From assembly GCA_900696515.1 (NCBI GenBank), contig CAADGK010000011.1:1-42554 (forward strand): 42,554 nt of DNA. Direction: 5' to 3'. Each line of letters begins with the position of its first letter. Position 1 is the stretch's first letter. Below, piece after piece: positions 1-7,233 of the stretch. The position numbers and the translations under genes were made by a program. Below the pieces are notes generated by a model, which worked only from the letters and a program-made list of their open reading frames with translations, was not told where the DNA came from and did no database searches. This DNA comes from an uncultured Nitrosospira sp. (GTDB lineage: Bacteria > Nitrospirota > Nitrospiria > Nitrospirales > Nitrospiraceae).

Positions 1-11
1 CTGGTTTTCAT
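1..11 (-). CDS. Start of an unidentified gene running off the left edge
   Basis: On the minus strand an ATG at position 11 is preceded by a full Shine-Dalgarno sequence (aaggagga, plus positions 16-23) at a good distance of 4 bases. Only three codons (M-K-T) and part of a fourth are in the window, so nothing can be said about the product. The start is taken seriously because the ribosome binding site is as strong as those of other genes of this element, and because the leader upstream of it is highly structured. Confidence 0.5.
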
Positions 12-14
12 CTG

Positions 15-91
15 GTCCTCCTTTTTGAAGTTGGTGTTTGCTCTCTCACGAAGCGCGGAGAGCAAACCCAACCCGCAGGAAAAAGGAGGAC
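15..91 (-). promoter_or_regulatory. mRNA leader that can sequester the ribosome binding site
   Basis: Plus-strand positions 15-26 (gtcctccttttt) are the exact complement of 80-91 (aaaaaggaggac). Inside them, 31-45 and 58-71 form a second stem (gtttgctctc against gagagcaaac, extended by ttgg/ccaa with one bulged base) around a 12-base loop. In the minus-strand transcript the outer stem pairs the Shine-Dalgarno of the gene starting at 11 with an upstream anti-Shine-Dalgarno. A switchable translational control element (attenuator, thermosensor or riboswitch expression platform) is an inference. The GC-rich stretch from 92 to about 250 lies in the same leader and may carry more structure. Confidence 0.55.
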
Positions 92-410
92 GGCGCGAGA
101 AGGCCCAGCGGGCGTGCCGGAGGGCCCAGTTTGCACAGGGTCACCCGTGACAGCAGCGACTTTCGCGCTGGCGCGGCCTGTGCGGGCCCGTAGGCGTGAA
201 ACAGCCCGCTCGCCGTTCGCGCCCGAAAACCAGGCACCCCCGAAACCATCCGTACCGTACTCCCGGCAAAACTGAGGATCGGCTTGCGCTGCGTAAGGAG
301 CCTGATTGTAGGTGAGGAGACGGAGAAGTCCGGGAAAGAGCCCTAGAGGATTGACAGATCAGACTTGAAGGGCAGAATGGGCAGGTGGATTTGAAGAAGG
401 ATGATTACCA
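92..410. other. Non-coding GC-rich leader and promoter region
   Basis: No convincing gene is seen here. Positions 92-250 are very GC-rich with several complementary blocks (for example gggcccg and cgggccc-like runs), and probably belong to the leader of the minus-strand gene at the left edge. A 9-base segment at 225-233 is the complement of positions 1-9, so the leader could also pair with the first codons of that gene. From 250 the composition relaxes and the region holds the likely promoter of the plus-strand antitoxin gene. Confidence 0.4.
351..378 (+). promoter_or_regulatory. Candidate sigma-70 promoter of the orphan antitoxin gene
   Basis: A perfect -35 hexamer ttgaca (351-356) is followed after 16 bases by cagaat (373-378), a 4/6 match to the -10 consensus. 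It lies about 32 bases before the start codon at 411. The -35 match is good and the -10 is weak, so this is only a candidate. Confidence 0.35.
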
Positions 411-716
411 ATGGCACCCAAGGGCATGAAAATCGGAATGCAGCTCTCCCATCCAGGAGCCTTCATCAAAACTGAGGTGATGGAGGAATTGGGATTGAGC
501 ATCAGCAAGGCCGCCGATATTCTGGGCGTACGCCGCGCCAAGCTGTCTGACCTGGTGCATGAAAAAGTAGCGCTCTCCCCTGAAATGGCCTTGCGGCTGG
601 AGAAAGCGTTTCAGCTCAATATGGAGATGTTGTTGAGAATGCAGGTCTGGTACGACAGCGCCGAGATGCGCAAACAGGCAAAGAAGATCAAGATTGAGCC
701 CTATATCCCATCCTAA
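411..716 (+). CDS. HigA-like antitoxin (XRE-family HTH), orphan
   Basis: This 101-residue protein has the HigA/VapI antitoxin layout: an 'SHPG' motif near residue 13, a helix-turn-helix around residues 25-55 (SISKAADILGVRRAKLSDLV), the family-typical 'LSPEMALRLEKAF' segment and an 'MLLRMQVWYD' tail. Such proteins neutralise a RelE/HigB-type mRNA interferase and repress their own promoter. An aagaagga sequence 9 bases upstream supports the ATG at 411; a second in-frame ATG at 426 is possible. No toxin gene lies immediately upstream or downstream on this strand, which is unusual for the family. The complete higBA pair lies just beyond it in convergent orientation. It could be a solitary regulator or an antitoxin that buffers a related toxin. 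Confidence 0.8.
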   Translation: MAPKGMKIGMQLSHPGAFIKTEVMEELGLSISKAADILGVRRAKLSDLVHEKVALSPEMALRLEKAFQLNMEMLLRMQVWYDSAEMRKQAKKIKIEPYIPS

Positions 717-788
717 GAAGTGCGAGCCATTAACAAGACTCTCAAGGGCATTGCTGTGGCCATAACGATCTGAGCATCGCCAGACAGC

Positions 789-1088
789 TCACGCCAGACT
801 CGATTCCATCTCCGGGAACCGCTTCACCTTAATGGTTCTGGCCGTCTTCTCCACCGCCGCCAGATCATAGGCTAGCTGCATACGCATCCAGTGCTCTACG
901 GTCGAGCCAAAGGCCTTGGAGACCCGAACCGCCATCTCCGGCGAGAGTGAAGTCCTGCCATTGATCACCCGCGAGAGGGTCTGGCGCGTGACGCCGAGAC
1001 GCTTGGCTGCATCGGTCAGACTAAGCCCCGAGGCCTCAATGGAATGTTTAATCAGTTTTCCCGGATGAGCGGGTTGTTTCATCGGCAT
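789..1088 (-). CDS. higA: HigA antitoxin of a HigBA pair
   Basis: This 99-residue XRE-family protein starts with 'QPAHPGKLIKHSIEASG' and continues with the helix-turn-helix 'SLTDAAKRLGVTRQTLSRVI' (about residues 23-43) and the HigA signature 'LSPEMAVRVSKAFG'. It is the antitoxin and DNA-binding partner of the HigB toxin encoded 12 bases upstream on the same strand, in the usual toxin-first order. The start at 1088 follows aaggag with a spacing of about 7; ATG at 1082 is the alternative. It is related to, but clearly different from, the HigA-like protein at 411-716. Autorepression through the palindrome at 1395-1411 is likely. Confidence 0.9.
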   Translation of the reverse strand: MPMKQPAHPGKLIKHSIEASGLSLTDAAKRLGVTRQTLSRVINGRTSLSPEMAVRVSKAFGSTVEHWMRMQLAYDLAAVEKTARTIKVKRFPEMESSLA

Positions 1089-1100
1089 GGTACGTCTCCT

Positions 1101-1379
1101 TTAATGATAGTCCACCAAATCCACATCGAAGGCTTTCCCGCCTTCAAACCGGAAGATGATCCGGTGATTGCGAGATACGAAGACACTGAACAACCCCTTG
1201 CGGTCGCCGGTTAGCTTGTGCAAACCAAAGCCCGTAATATCGAGCTCCTGGACGGTTTGCGCGGTGTCCAGCACCGATAAATAGAGCTCAGCTTTCCCGG
1301 CAATATCCGGGCGAAGACCGCTCCGGTCGCCGTGCTCATAGAGCCTTCGTAAGCCACGATGTTTGATCTTCTCGATCAT
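1101..1379 (-). CDS. higB: HigB toxin (RelE-fold mRNA interferase)
   Basis: The 92-residue product begins MIEKIKHRGLRRLYEHGDRSG, a typical HigB/'plasmid maintenance killer' N-terminus, and ends with the conserved core 'NHRIIFRFEGGKAFDVDLVDYH' (shown in part by its NHRIIFRFE and VDLVDYH motifs). HigB toxins cleave mRNA at the ribosome and are held inactive by HigA. The frame is open further upstream, to 1520, but the extra residues cross a palindromic operator and look non-coding, and family members begin at this methionine. It is followed after 12 bases by higA. The length is normal for the family and no disrupting change is seen. Confidence 0.88.
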   Translation of the reverse strand: MIEKIKHRGLRRLYEHGDRSGLRPDIAGKAELYLSVLDTAQTVQELDITGFGLHKLTGDRKGLFSVFVSRNHRIIFRFEGGKAFDVDLVDYH

Positions 1380-1394
1380 TTCTAATAGTAACAC

Positions 1395-1411
1395 GTAACA
1401 TGACATGTTAC
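1395..1411. promoter_or_regulatory. Palindromic operator upstream of higBA
   Basis: The 17-base sequence gtaacatg-a-catgttac is a perfect palindrome around a single central base, 16 bases upstream of the higB start codon. HigA-type antitoxins bind such sites to repress their own operon, so this is the probable HigA operator. It also sits upstream of the divergent plus-strand gene at 1519, which it might co-regulate. Confidence 0.6.
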
Positions 1412-1518
1412 AAGCATCATATGGGCGCGCTTCCCGCATGATGGTTGATTTTGTTGGGAAAAGGATATCCTTCATGGGATCTTTACATGGACGAACACAT
1501 CGTGACACGAGGGAAACC

Positions 1519-1950
1519 ATGAAGACCTACAATCTTAAGACAGAGTACAATTGGCGTGGTGATGTGGCTGAACTTCTGGCAAAACACAGATATGGAGCAA
1601 AGAGAACAAAAGGTTATGATTTTCGTAAAGAGCCTGACCTTTCCCCCAAAAAGAACGCCTTACTAAAGCGACTTTGGAAGAGTATTGACCTTTATAAATT
1701 CGAGGAGTCGGGACAATTAGAAATCTATGAAGTTAAAGCTAAAACCTTGGGAGTCTCCAGAAGATCGGATATCACCAGTTCTTCTCTAGCCGCCTATCAA
1801 GGAGCGCTTGCACAAAACATCAAAGTGTACTCCGTAACTGTAACATTCCACGACAACTGGGAGGTCTCCTTTGACATCGAAGATTTCGATGCAACAAAAT
1901 TCAGAGTAAATGATGGGGGACACTATAGGAGAGACCTTCTATCAGCTTAG
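1519..1950 (+). CDS. Putative PD-(D/E)XK-type nuclease, small
   Basis: I do not recognise a named family, but the 143-residue product has the ordered signature of the PD-(D/E)XK nuclease fold. An acidic residue lies in the first helix (RGDVAEL, Glu18), then Asp57 in 'SIDLYKF', and then a strand ending in Glu71-x-Lys73 ('EIYEVKAK'). The spacing is what is seen in small nucleases of this fold, such as resolvase-like and restriction-like proteins. The start at 1519 has a purine-rich gaggga upstream; the frame is open from 1405, but that segment overlaps the higBA operator and has no coding character. It is divergent from higBA and stands alone. Base composition is more AT-rich than its neighbours, which fits acquired cargo. 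The nuclease assignment is an inference. Confidence 0.5.
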   Translation: MKTYNLKTEYNWRGDVAELLAKHRYGAKRTKGYDFRKEPDLSPKKNALLKRLWKSIDLYKFEESGQLEIYEVKAKTLGVSRRSDITSSSLAAYQGALAQNIKVYSVTVTFHDNWEVSFDIEDFDATKFRVNDGGHYRRDLLSA

Positions 1951-2049
1951 GGGCGCATTGGCACCGATGGACACTGTCTGACATGTTTCAACAGACACAA
2001 CAGGTTCTGTGAAGAGCGAAGCCAATCGACGATGGCTTCCTGAAACCCC

Positions 2050-2364
2050 TCACGTAGTCCTCCCTGCCATGAGCCTCACAATCGGGCAATCCTCCCCGAT
2101 CACATCCACCGTGCCGTGAACACCAAGGTACTGGCAGGTTCGGTAGCTGGGATGTTCGTAGGAGCCGGTGTAGGTGTAATTGATGCGAAGATGAGGCGTT
2201 TGCTGCGGCAGAAAAAACAGTGCGGCCAGGACGATAAACGGTGAGAGCGGCAAGAGTGCAATCAGTACACGTAACCCCACCCTGATAATCGGGCCCATGT
2301 GTCCCCACCCCAGACCTAACGGTCTACCAATAGTTTTATAGCTTCTGACTCTCGCCTGCTTCAT
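2050..2364 (-). CDS. Small membrane protein, unknown
   Basis: The 104-residue product has a basic N-terminus, one or two closely spaced hydrophobic segments (about residues 25-52, 'VLIALLPLSPFIVLAALFFL') and a short polar C-terminal part with two cysteines (CQYLG, EDCPI) that would lie outside the membrane. The ATG at 2364 is preceded by ggag. It begins 16 bases after the stop of the coupling-protein gene and is probably the last gene of the same minus-strand operon. Small membrane proteins near coupling proteins often belong to the transfer apparatus, but no family is recognised. Confidence 0.6.
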   Translation of the reverse strand: MKQARVRSYKTIGRPLGLGWGHMGPIIRVGLRVLIALLPLSPFIVLAALFFLPQQTPHLRINYTYTGSYEHPSYRTCQYLGVHGTVDVIGEDCPIVRLMAGRTT

Positions 2365-2380
2365 GTTCGTACGCTCCTTG

Positions 2381-4033
2381 TTAGTATTTCAGCCAGACTT
2401 TGGTTTTGCCTTTGAGTTTTCTGCCGAAGAGAGGGTTCGCCTCGACCCACTCCGAATAAGGTTTTATCTCGTGATACCCAGTCTTCACGGCATGGATCGG
2501 GGGCAGATTGCGGATAAAGAGAATCGTATCGGCAAACTGCCTCACCTCGTCTGGCGTGAGGATGCGCCGCGCATGCTCACCCACGGATTTGGTGATAGGG
2601 TCGTTCAACGTGCGGCCCAGATTGAAGTTCACGGATTTGACGGTCTGCTCGCCGAGCATGCGGGAAATCAGCTCGCACGTCTTCGCCCCGCTCGCGCCGA
2701 AGATTTGTTTGACCTCGGTTTGCGAGAGCAACGTCTCCAGCGCCTCACGGCCATAGACACGGGCGTACTCCTCAAGCTCCTGAATCACAAACCAAACGCG
2801 GATACCGAATTCACGAAGGCCTGTTAGAGAATTGGAGAGGTTTTCGATGCGGAAGTTTGTCGCTTCATCTAGGAGAAACAAGACCGGCTTCGTATTCTTG
2901 CAACGGGTCAGTTCTGTAATCGCAGCCCACCCGAGAAGCCCAAGCCAGGGCGCAAACACCTTCATCTTGGTTGGATCGGCGATCAGGTACACCGTCGCCG
3001 GAGTTTCTTTCAAATCCTTAAACCGCACATCACAGGCGCTTGTGCTTTCGGCCAGCCAGCCGCTGGAAGAAAACGGCGCAAGTGCCTGAACCGCGCCTTC
3101 GAGGAAGGAGTCTACTTGCCTTGTGTCCTGGGCGGTGAGTTTATAGTGAAGGTCCGCTGCCATATCGGCCAGCTCGCCATGCAGGATGGGCGAGCCCATG
3201 GCTAGCTTACAGCCCTCAATCAACTCTTTGACATTGCGAAGCAAGCGCAGCGCTTCGCTTAACGTGGCCTTATCCGCGCCGTGATAGGTAATGAGATAAA
3301 CGAGCGCAAACACCAGAATCTTCCGCGAGCCGTTACGCCAGAAGGTGTTTTCTCCGGTCCCAGCCGGTTCTGGATAGAGTTGGAGCGCCATACTCTGACT
3401 ATCGGCGACTAAGTCTTTGTTGCGATCTGAATTCATCCAGTCATCAAGAAGGATTTGCATCGGGTTATAGCGAGCCGGTATGCCTAGCTGCTCCGTGTAG
3501 AGATGCGCCGGATTGATGCAGAACGTGTCCTGCTTGTGGTGTTTTTCTCGTAACGCCTTCGTCATTACGGCCAGCGTGCCTTTGCAATCGCTCACGATCA
3601 TCGGCAACGGCGAATGGCAGAGCGCTGGAACGGCAAAGGCAACCGTTTTCCCAGAGCCTGCCGGGGCCAGCGTAAGGCCGTGTGTTTCTCCGGCAAAGAA
3701 GAGCGGGCGGCCCCTGGTATCGCAACCGAGGAACAACCCGTTCGTTTCGTAGAGGCCTGCCCGCTTGATATCCTTCTTCGTGGCCCATGCAGCCGTACCA
3801 CGTAGCCCTGTGGCTCGCATGGCCTCACGGCGCAGGAGGTAATTGTGAAGCCGCACAAACAAAAGAGCTGCGGCCCTGGCGCTCACGACCAGGGCGCAGA
3901 ATCCGAGGATGTATGGGATGGGTGCGAATGCAGCCTGGAGATCAAGACTCTTGAATGCTGCCCAGCAAAGCAGGGCGGCCATCGCACTCACTCCAATAAG
4001 AGAAGTTTGTTGTTGTGGCCGCGCCTGCTGCAT
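2381..4033 (-). CDS. VirD4/TraG-type conjugative coupling protein (T4CP)
   Basis: This 550-residue protein is an inner-membrane ATPase that brings the relaxase-DNA complex to a type IV secretion channel. Two hydrophobic segments (about residues 11-28 and 37-60) form the membrane anchor. The Walker A motif is 'APAGSGKT' (about 123-130) and the Walker B is 'VLFLLDEATNF' with the acidic pair at about 389-390; 'IVSDCKGTL' after Walker A is typical of VirD4 proteins. The start at 4033 has an aggagg five bases upstream. It follows the periplasmic protein gene by 50 bases in a co-directional array. Its length is shorter than TraG/VirD4 of many plasmids but within the range of element-borne versions. 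No relaxase is seen in the window. Confidence 0.88.
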   Translation of the reverse strand: MQQARPQQQTSLIGVSAMAALLCWAAFKSLDLQAAFAPIPYILGFCALVVSARAAALLFVRLHNYLLRREAMRATGLRGTAAWATKKDIKRAGLYETNGLFLGCDTRGRPLFFAGETHGLTLAPAGSGKTVAFAVPALCHSPLPMIVSDCKGTLAVMTKALREKHHKQDTFCINPAHLYTEQLGIPARYNPMQILLDDWMNSDRNKDLVADSQSMALQLYPEPAGTGENTFWRNGSRKILVFALVYLITYHGADKATLSEALRLLRNVKELIEGCKLAMGSPILHGELADMAADLHYKLTAQDTRQVDSFLEGAVQALAPFSSSGWLAESTSACDVRFKDLKETPATVYLIADPTKMKVFAPWLGLLGWAAITELTRCKNTKPVLFLLDEATNFRIENLSNSLTGLREFGIRVWFVIQELEEYARVYGREALETLLSQTEVKQIFGASGAKTCELISRMLGEQTVKSVNFNLGRTLNDPITKSVGEHARRILTPDEVRQFADTILFIRNLPPIHAVKTGYHEIKPYSEWVEANPLFGRKLKGKTKVWLKY

Positions 4034-4083
4034 GGTGCCTCCTATCTTTGCCTGGCGTGTTGTGTGACTTTTTCTGCCGTCTG

Positions 4084-5415
4084 TTATGGCTCACGAACTG
4101 CTGCCTGCGCGGTTTGCAATCCCAAAACCTCCATTGGGTCAATCACTATCCAATTAGCGTTGATGGCGCGGCGTGAAGACAGTGTCTCTTGCCGTCCCAC
4201 GCCGCCATTACCTCCCTGCGCTGCAATCTGAAAGGCTTTGGCGTATGTCTGACCGTTAAGAGCAATCCGGAGCTCGCCTTTCACCCCGCCGGGTGAATGA
4301 CCGTTATAAAAGTTTACGGCGAGCAGCATGGACTTCAGATCGACGGGGCTGCGATAGGCCAGCGTTTCATAGCCGTTGCTGGCACGGGGGGAGCTGGTCA
4401 GGTCTTTAAAATATTGTCCTTCTGGCGTTTGCATGTTCAAGAACCAAAGCACAGGAGCCCCCGGCGCATGCTGCCCGTATAAATCCAGATCGCAGCCGCC
4501 ACAGTCCCAGGTGATTCCCACTTCGACATTGGAGGCCTGACGCAGCGCATCGGCTGCGAGCGGCACCGTGCTGACCGGGCGTTCATAGATCGCGGTCTGT
4601 TTGACGGTCGGCGGACGGAGCTGGATCATTTCCTGTTTGTCGGTCCGCTCTGCTTTGAATTGATGGGTCGGTGCGGCGGCGTTGGTTCTGACACGTTCAA
4701 ACAAGGTCGGAAGATCGCTGGTAAAAGTGGATAGTTGGCCGCCCTGACCCTCAACATGCAAGGTCCAAAACCGTTGCACATAAAATGCATGATGGTCGTC
4801 CTGCTTCCAGCTCTCACCTGGAAATCCAAGATGCACATGCCACTTTGCCAACAGCGTTTCCTGGCCCTTAATTCCGTACGGAGATTTTGCTCTCTCGTTC
4901 ATCAGGTGCCCATCGCCCGGAATACGCCCGTGACGCATGGAAAAACCTTGCTCAGCCGGATCGTCAAACAGCGGCGAGCCCAGTAAAATCAGATGCGCTT
5001 GCGCCTTGGGTGGATAATTCTGTCCGACGAAGCGTAGGGCTTGCGGCCAACGCAGGGCGCTTTGCATGGCCGGTTCCTGACCACCGGGCGGCAGGCCTGC
5101 CTGTTTGGCAAAGACAAAGAGAGCGGCAATGGTTTTGGCATTCGCCTGCACCTTGGCTTTAGGGTGGCGGTAAGAAGAATTATCCGGGACGGCAAAGACA
5201 CCTAATGTTCGCAGGTGATAGGCATCAAAGACCAACGCCGATTGTCCCGGCTCTATATTGTCTGTCAGAAACTGAAGTACCTGCCTGACCTGCGTCTCGG
5301 CTTGCCGGGAATCTTGATAGGGTGAGAACCCAATCGCCATCTCATGAGCCAAGAGCGGGTTCACAAACACGCACAATGCAAACAGCACCGAGAAGAATAC
5401 AGCTCGCACCTTCAT
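4084..5415 (-). CDS. Exported protein with a C-terminal DUF2135-like domain
   Basis: The 443-residue product has a clear signal peptide (MKVRAVFFSVLFALCVFVNP, cleavage near 'LLAHE'). Residues about 25-210 resemble a Rossmann/VWA-like fold ('SALVFDAYHLRTLGVF', 'QAHLILLGSPLFDD'), possibly without a metal site. Residues about 300-410 ('VGITWDCGGCDLDLYG', 'MLLAVNFYNGH') resemble the DUF2135/YfaP beta-sandwich, which is found in secreted or surface proteins with VWA-like partners. An aggagg six bases before the ATG supports the start. It sits between a multi-span membrane protein (stop-to-start gap 13) and the coupling protein, which suggests a role in the cell envelope during transfer. Both domain calls are by eye. 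Confidence 0.7.
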   Translation of the reverse strand: MKVRAVFFSVLFALCVFVNPLLAHEMAIGFSPYQDSRQAETQVRQVLQFLTDNIEPGQSALVFDAYHLRTLGVFAVPDNSSYRHPKAKVQANAKTIAALFVFAKQAGLPPGGQEPAMQSALRWPQALRFVGQNYPPKAQAHLILLGSPLFDDPAEQGFSMRHGRIPGDGHLMNERAKSPYGIKGQETLLAKWHVHLGFPGESWKQDDHHAFYVQRFWTLHVEGQGGQLSTFTSDLPTLFERVRTNAAAPTHQFKAERTDKQEMIQLRPPTVKQTAIYERPVSTVPLAADALRQASNVEVGITWDCGGCDLDLYGQHAPGAPVLWFLNMQTPEGQYFKDLTSSPRASNGYETLAYRSPVDLKSMLLAVNFYNGHSPGGVKGELRIALNGQTYAKAFQIAAQGGNGGVGRQETLSSRRAINANWIVIDPMEVLGLQTAQAAVREP

Positions 5416-5428
5416 GGTAGCCTCCTGG

Positions 5429-6436
5429 TTAGTTAATTAACGGATTGGATTCATCGAACCGTCTACGCAAAGCTAAGAACAATGCCACTTGTTCCGTGAT
5501 GTAGCAGGACCGCATAGCCCCGATTTGAGCCATTCTTGCGTGAGGCCCTCTACTGCGCTTTTTGGCCGTTTCACACAACACTCGGTGCATCTTGTTCTCC
5601 TGCATAATCCGAGTCATGTCTGGTTTCTGGATCGTGGTGTCGCTCGTGTAGCGGCGTAGCACATGGCTGAGAATAAGAAAGAGCGACGCACCCGCCATCA
5701 ATTCTCCAAACAATTGGGAGAAGGTAAATGCACTACTGGTAAAAGCCGCAACGCTTTGTTGCACAAGAGATTCAAAATCCACGGCTCCCGCACCAATCTG
5801 AAAGTTGTCCGAAAAAAGCTTTACCCAAGCGACGAGAACCACGGTGGTGATTGACAACGTGCCCAGCATGTAACGGTGGCGCGCACGGTCGGTCTGAAGC
5901 AGATCGCCAAGCGAGTGAATGGCAAGCGATCCTGCTGGAAGCAAAAACGAGATGCCGACGGCGAGCATCGGATGATCCAGAAACACTGGTATGCCCTGTG
6001 CCATCACAGCGGCAAAGACGTTGAAGGAAGCTGCCGGTAACAGGAACGACGCACCCATCAGGGATGAGCCTAAGACGATGCGATCCTTGAGGTCCCATTG
6101 GGAGAACGGCACCTTGCTGCTTGTGCCAGTCTTGCGTACCTCCGGCACGGTCAGGTAGCTATCCGTTTTACGCTCCAGCCGCTCGCTTTCTCTGAGACGC
6201 TCGGCAGCATGATTTGCTTGTGCATCAAGTTCCTGGATTTCCAATGTGAGGTCTTCGCGTTCTGCTGCATAGGCCCGGTCGAAGTTCTGCCCTGCATGGT
6301 CCTCGACCAACTTCACCGCTTCCTTATCATTGGGAAGCGTCAAAACCGTTCGCTGGAACGCGATGTCGGATCGACGTAGCTCCTCCATAATCTCTTTATC
6401 GTGTTTCTTGTACGGATCATCGTCCGGTTTGATCAT
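5429..6436 (-). CDS. Multi-span inner-membrane protein with coiled-coil N-terminus
   Basis: The 335-residue product from ATG 6436 has an acidic and charged N-terminal part, rich in Glu, Arg and Ala (about residues 1-110, 'LTLEIQELDAQANHAAERL'), which is likely coiled coil. Four to five hydrophobic segments follow between about residues 120 and 270 ('IVLGSSLMGASFLLPAA', 'MLGTLSITTVVLVAWV', 'LMAGASLFLILSHVL'), then a basic tail. No known family is recognised. The start was chosen because ggagg lies five bases upstream; the frame stays open to 6607, and that extension looks coding-like (see findings). It is immediately followed by the exported protein gene and is probably part of the transfer or envelope module. 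Confidence 0.7.
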   Translation of the reverse strand: MIKPDDDPYKKHDKEIMEELRRSDIAFQRTVLTLPNDKEAVKLVEDHAGQNFDRAYAAEREDLTLEIQELDAQANHAAERLRESERLERKTDSYLTVPEVRKTGTSSKVPFSQWDLKDRIVLGSSLMGASFLLPAASFNVFAAVMAQGIPVFLDHPMLAVGISFLLPAGSLAIHSLGDLLQTDRARHRYMLGTLSITTVVLVAWVKLFSDNFQIGAGAVDFESLVQQSVAAFTSSAFTFSQLFGELMAGASLFLILSHVLRRYTSDTTIQKPDMTRIMQENKMHRVLCETAKKRSRGPHARMAQIGAMRSCYITEQVALFLALRRRFDESNPLIN

Positions 6437-6521
6437 GATGCCCTCCAAAGGTGAACAGCCATTGCCAACGAAATTGCGGCGAGGATAAACCAGTTCCTCG
6501 CCGCTTCCGGGAAACAGTCTT

Positions 6522-6950
6522 TCACCATCCAAGCGGCATGTGAGTGAAAGAACATCGCGGGGTGTCAGGTCCTCGGCGGTATTTGGCGACAGTGCTCTGT
6601 AGAACAAGCTCTATGCAGAGTAACTTTGGCAAGCATCGACAACGATAACGAGGTTCAATTCCCGTGGTATCAGTTTTCTTGAAGTTAGTTATCCATCTTC
6701 TCCCTGCATCGTTCTCTTCTGGAAAGATTTCGCACGTATCAGGGATAAGAAATGGAGTGCCATTCGGGTGCCTGAACTCGATCCCGAAATGTTCGGCATC
6801 ACGGAACAACGCATCAATGGCTGTGATCCATCCGCCACTTGATAGATGCAGAGATACAGCCGTGATCCAGAGGTGCGAGTAACACAGCCTGCATGAGAGC
6901 TGCTCTGGCGTGGCAACAAAGATGATGTTCTTACAAAGCTGACTTGGCAT
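6522..6950 (-). CDS. Small unknown protein
   Basis: The start at 6950 has a textbook aaggagga with a spacing of 5, which is the main reason to call this 142-residue protein. The first 100 residues have a plausible mixed composition ('FGIEFRHPNGTPFLIPDTCE') with several Cys and Trp; the last 35 or so are Arg/Pro-rich and look less protein-like. That is where another frame of the same strand (6437-6607) looks more convincing, so a frameshift joining the two frames is possible. No family or domain is recognised. It lies downstream of the TPR-CHAT gene on the same strand. Confidence 0.5.
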   Translation of the reverse strand: MPSQLCKNIIFVATPEQLSCRLCYSHLWITAVSLHLSSGGWITAIDALFRDAEHFGIEFRHPNGTPFLIPDTCEIFPEENDAGRRWITNFKKTDTTGIEPRYRCRCLPKLLCIELVLQSTVAKYRRGPDTPRCSFTHMPLGW

Positions 6951-7233
6951 GGGGTCCTCCTTATCTCGAATGTTCAAGATGTTGATGAGGACCAACCTAG
7001 CCTTATCGCGAGATGGGCATTCCCCGCATATTCCCCGCAGGCAAGGACGCGCAACCATTGCAATAGGTTGAAGTGTGGCTATTGAAGCGGGGGCTTGAGA
7101 ACGAATAAAAGGCTTGTCGCTGTAAAAACAGTACCTGTTAGTGGGAAATGAACAAAGTGGGCAATTTGAGGATGGCCGGGAGAAGATATGGTCGGAAGGG
7201 GTATGCGTTTACAATTCGTTTCGCCAGTGGGTC

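Noticed and set aside
46-249. Minus-strand open frame of 67 codons in the GC-rich left end
   Set aside because: No ribosome binding site; overlaps the structured leader; amino-acid pattern is that of GC-rich non-coding DNA.
1405-1518. Upstream extension of the nuclease-like gene to 1405
   Set aside because: Overlaps the higBA operator and has no coding character; the start at 1519 is better placed.
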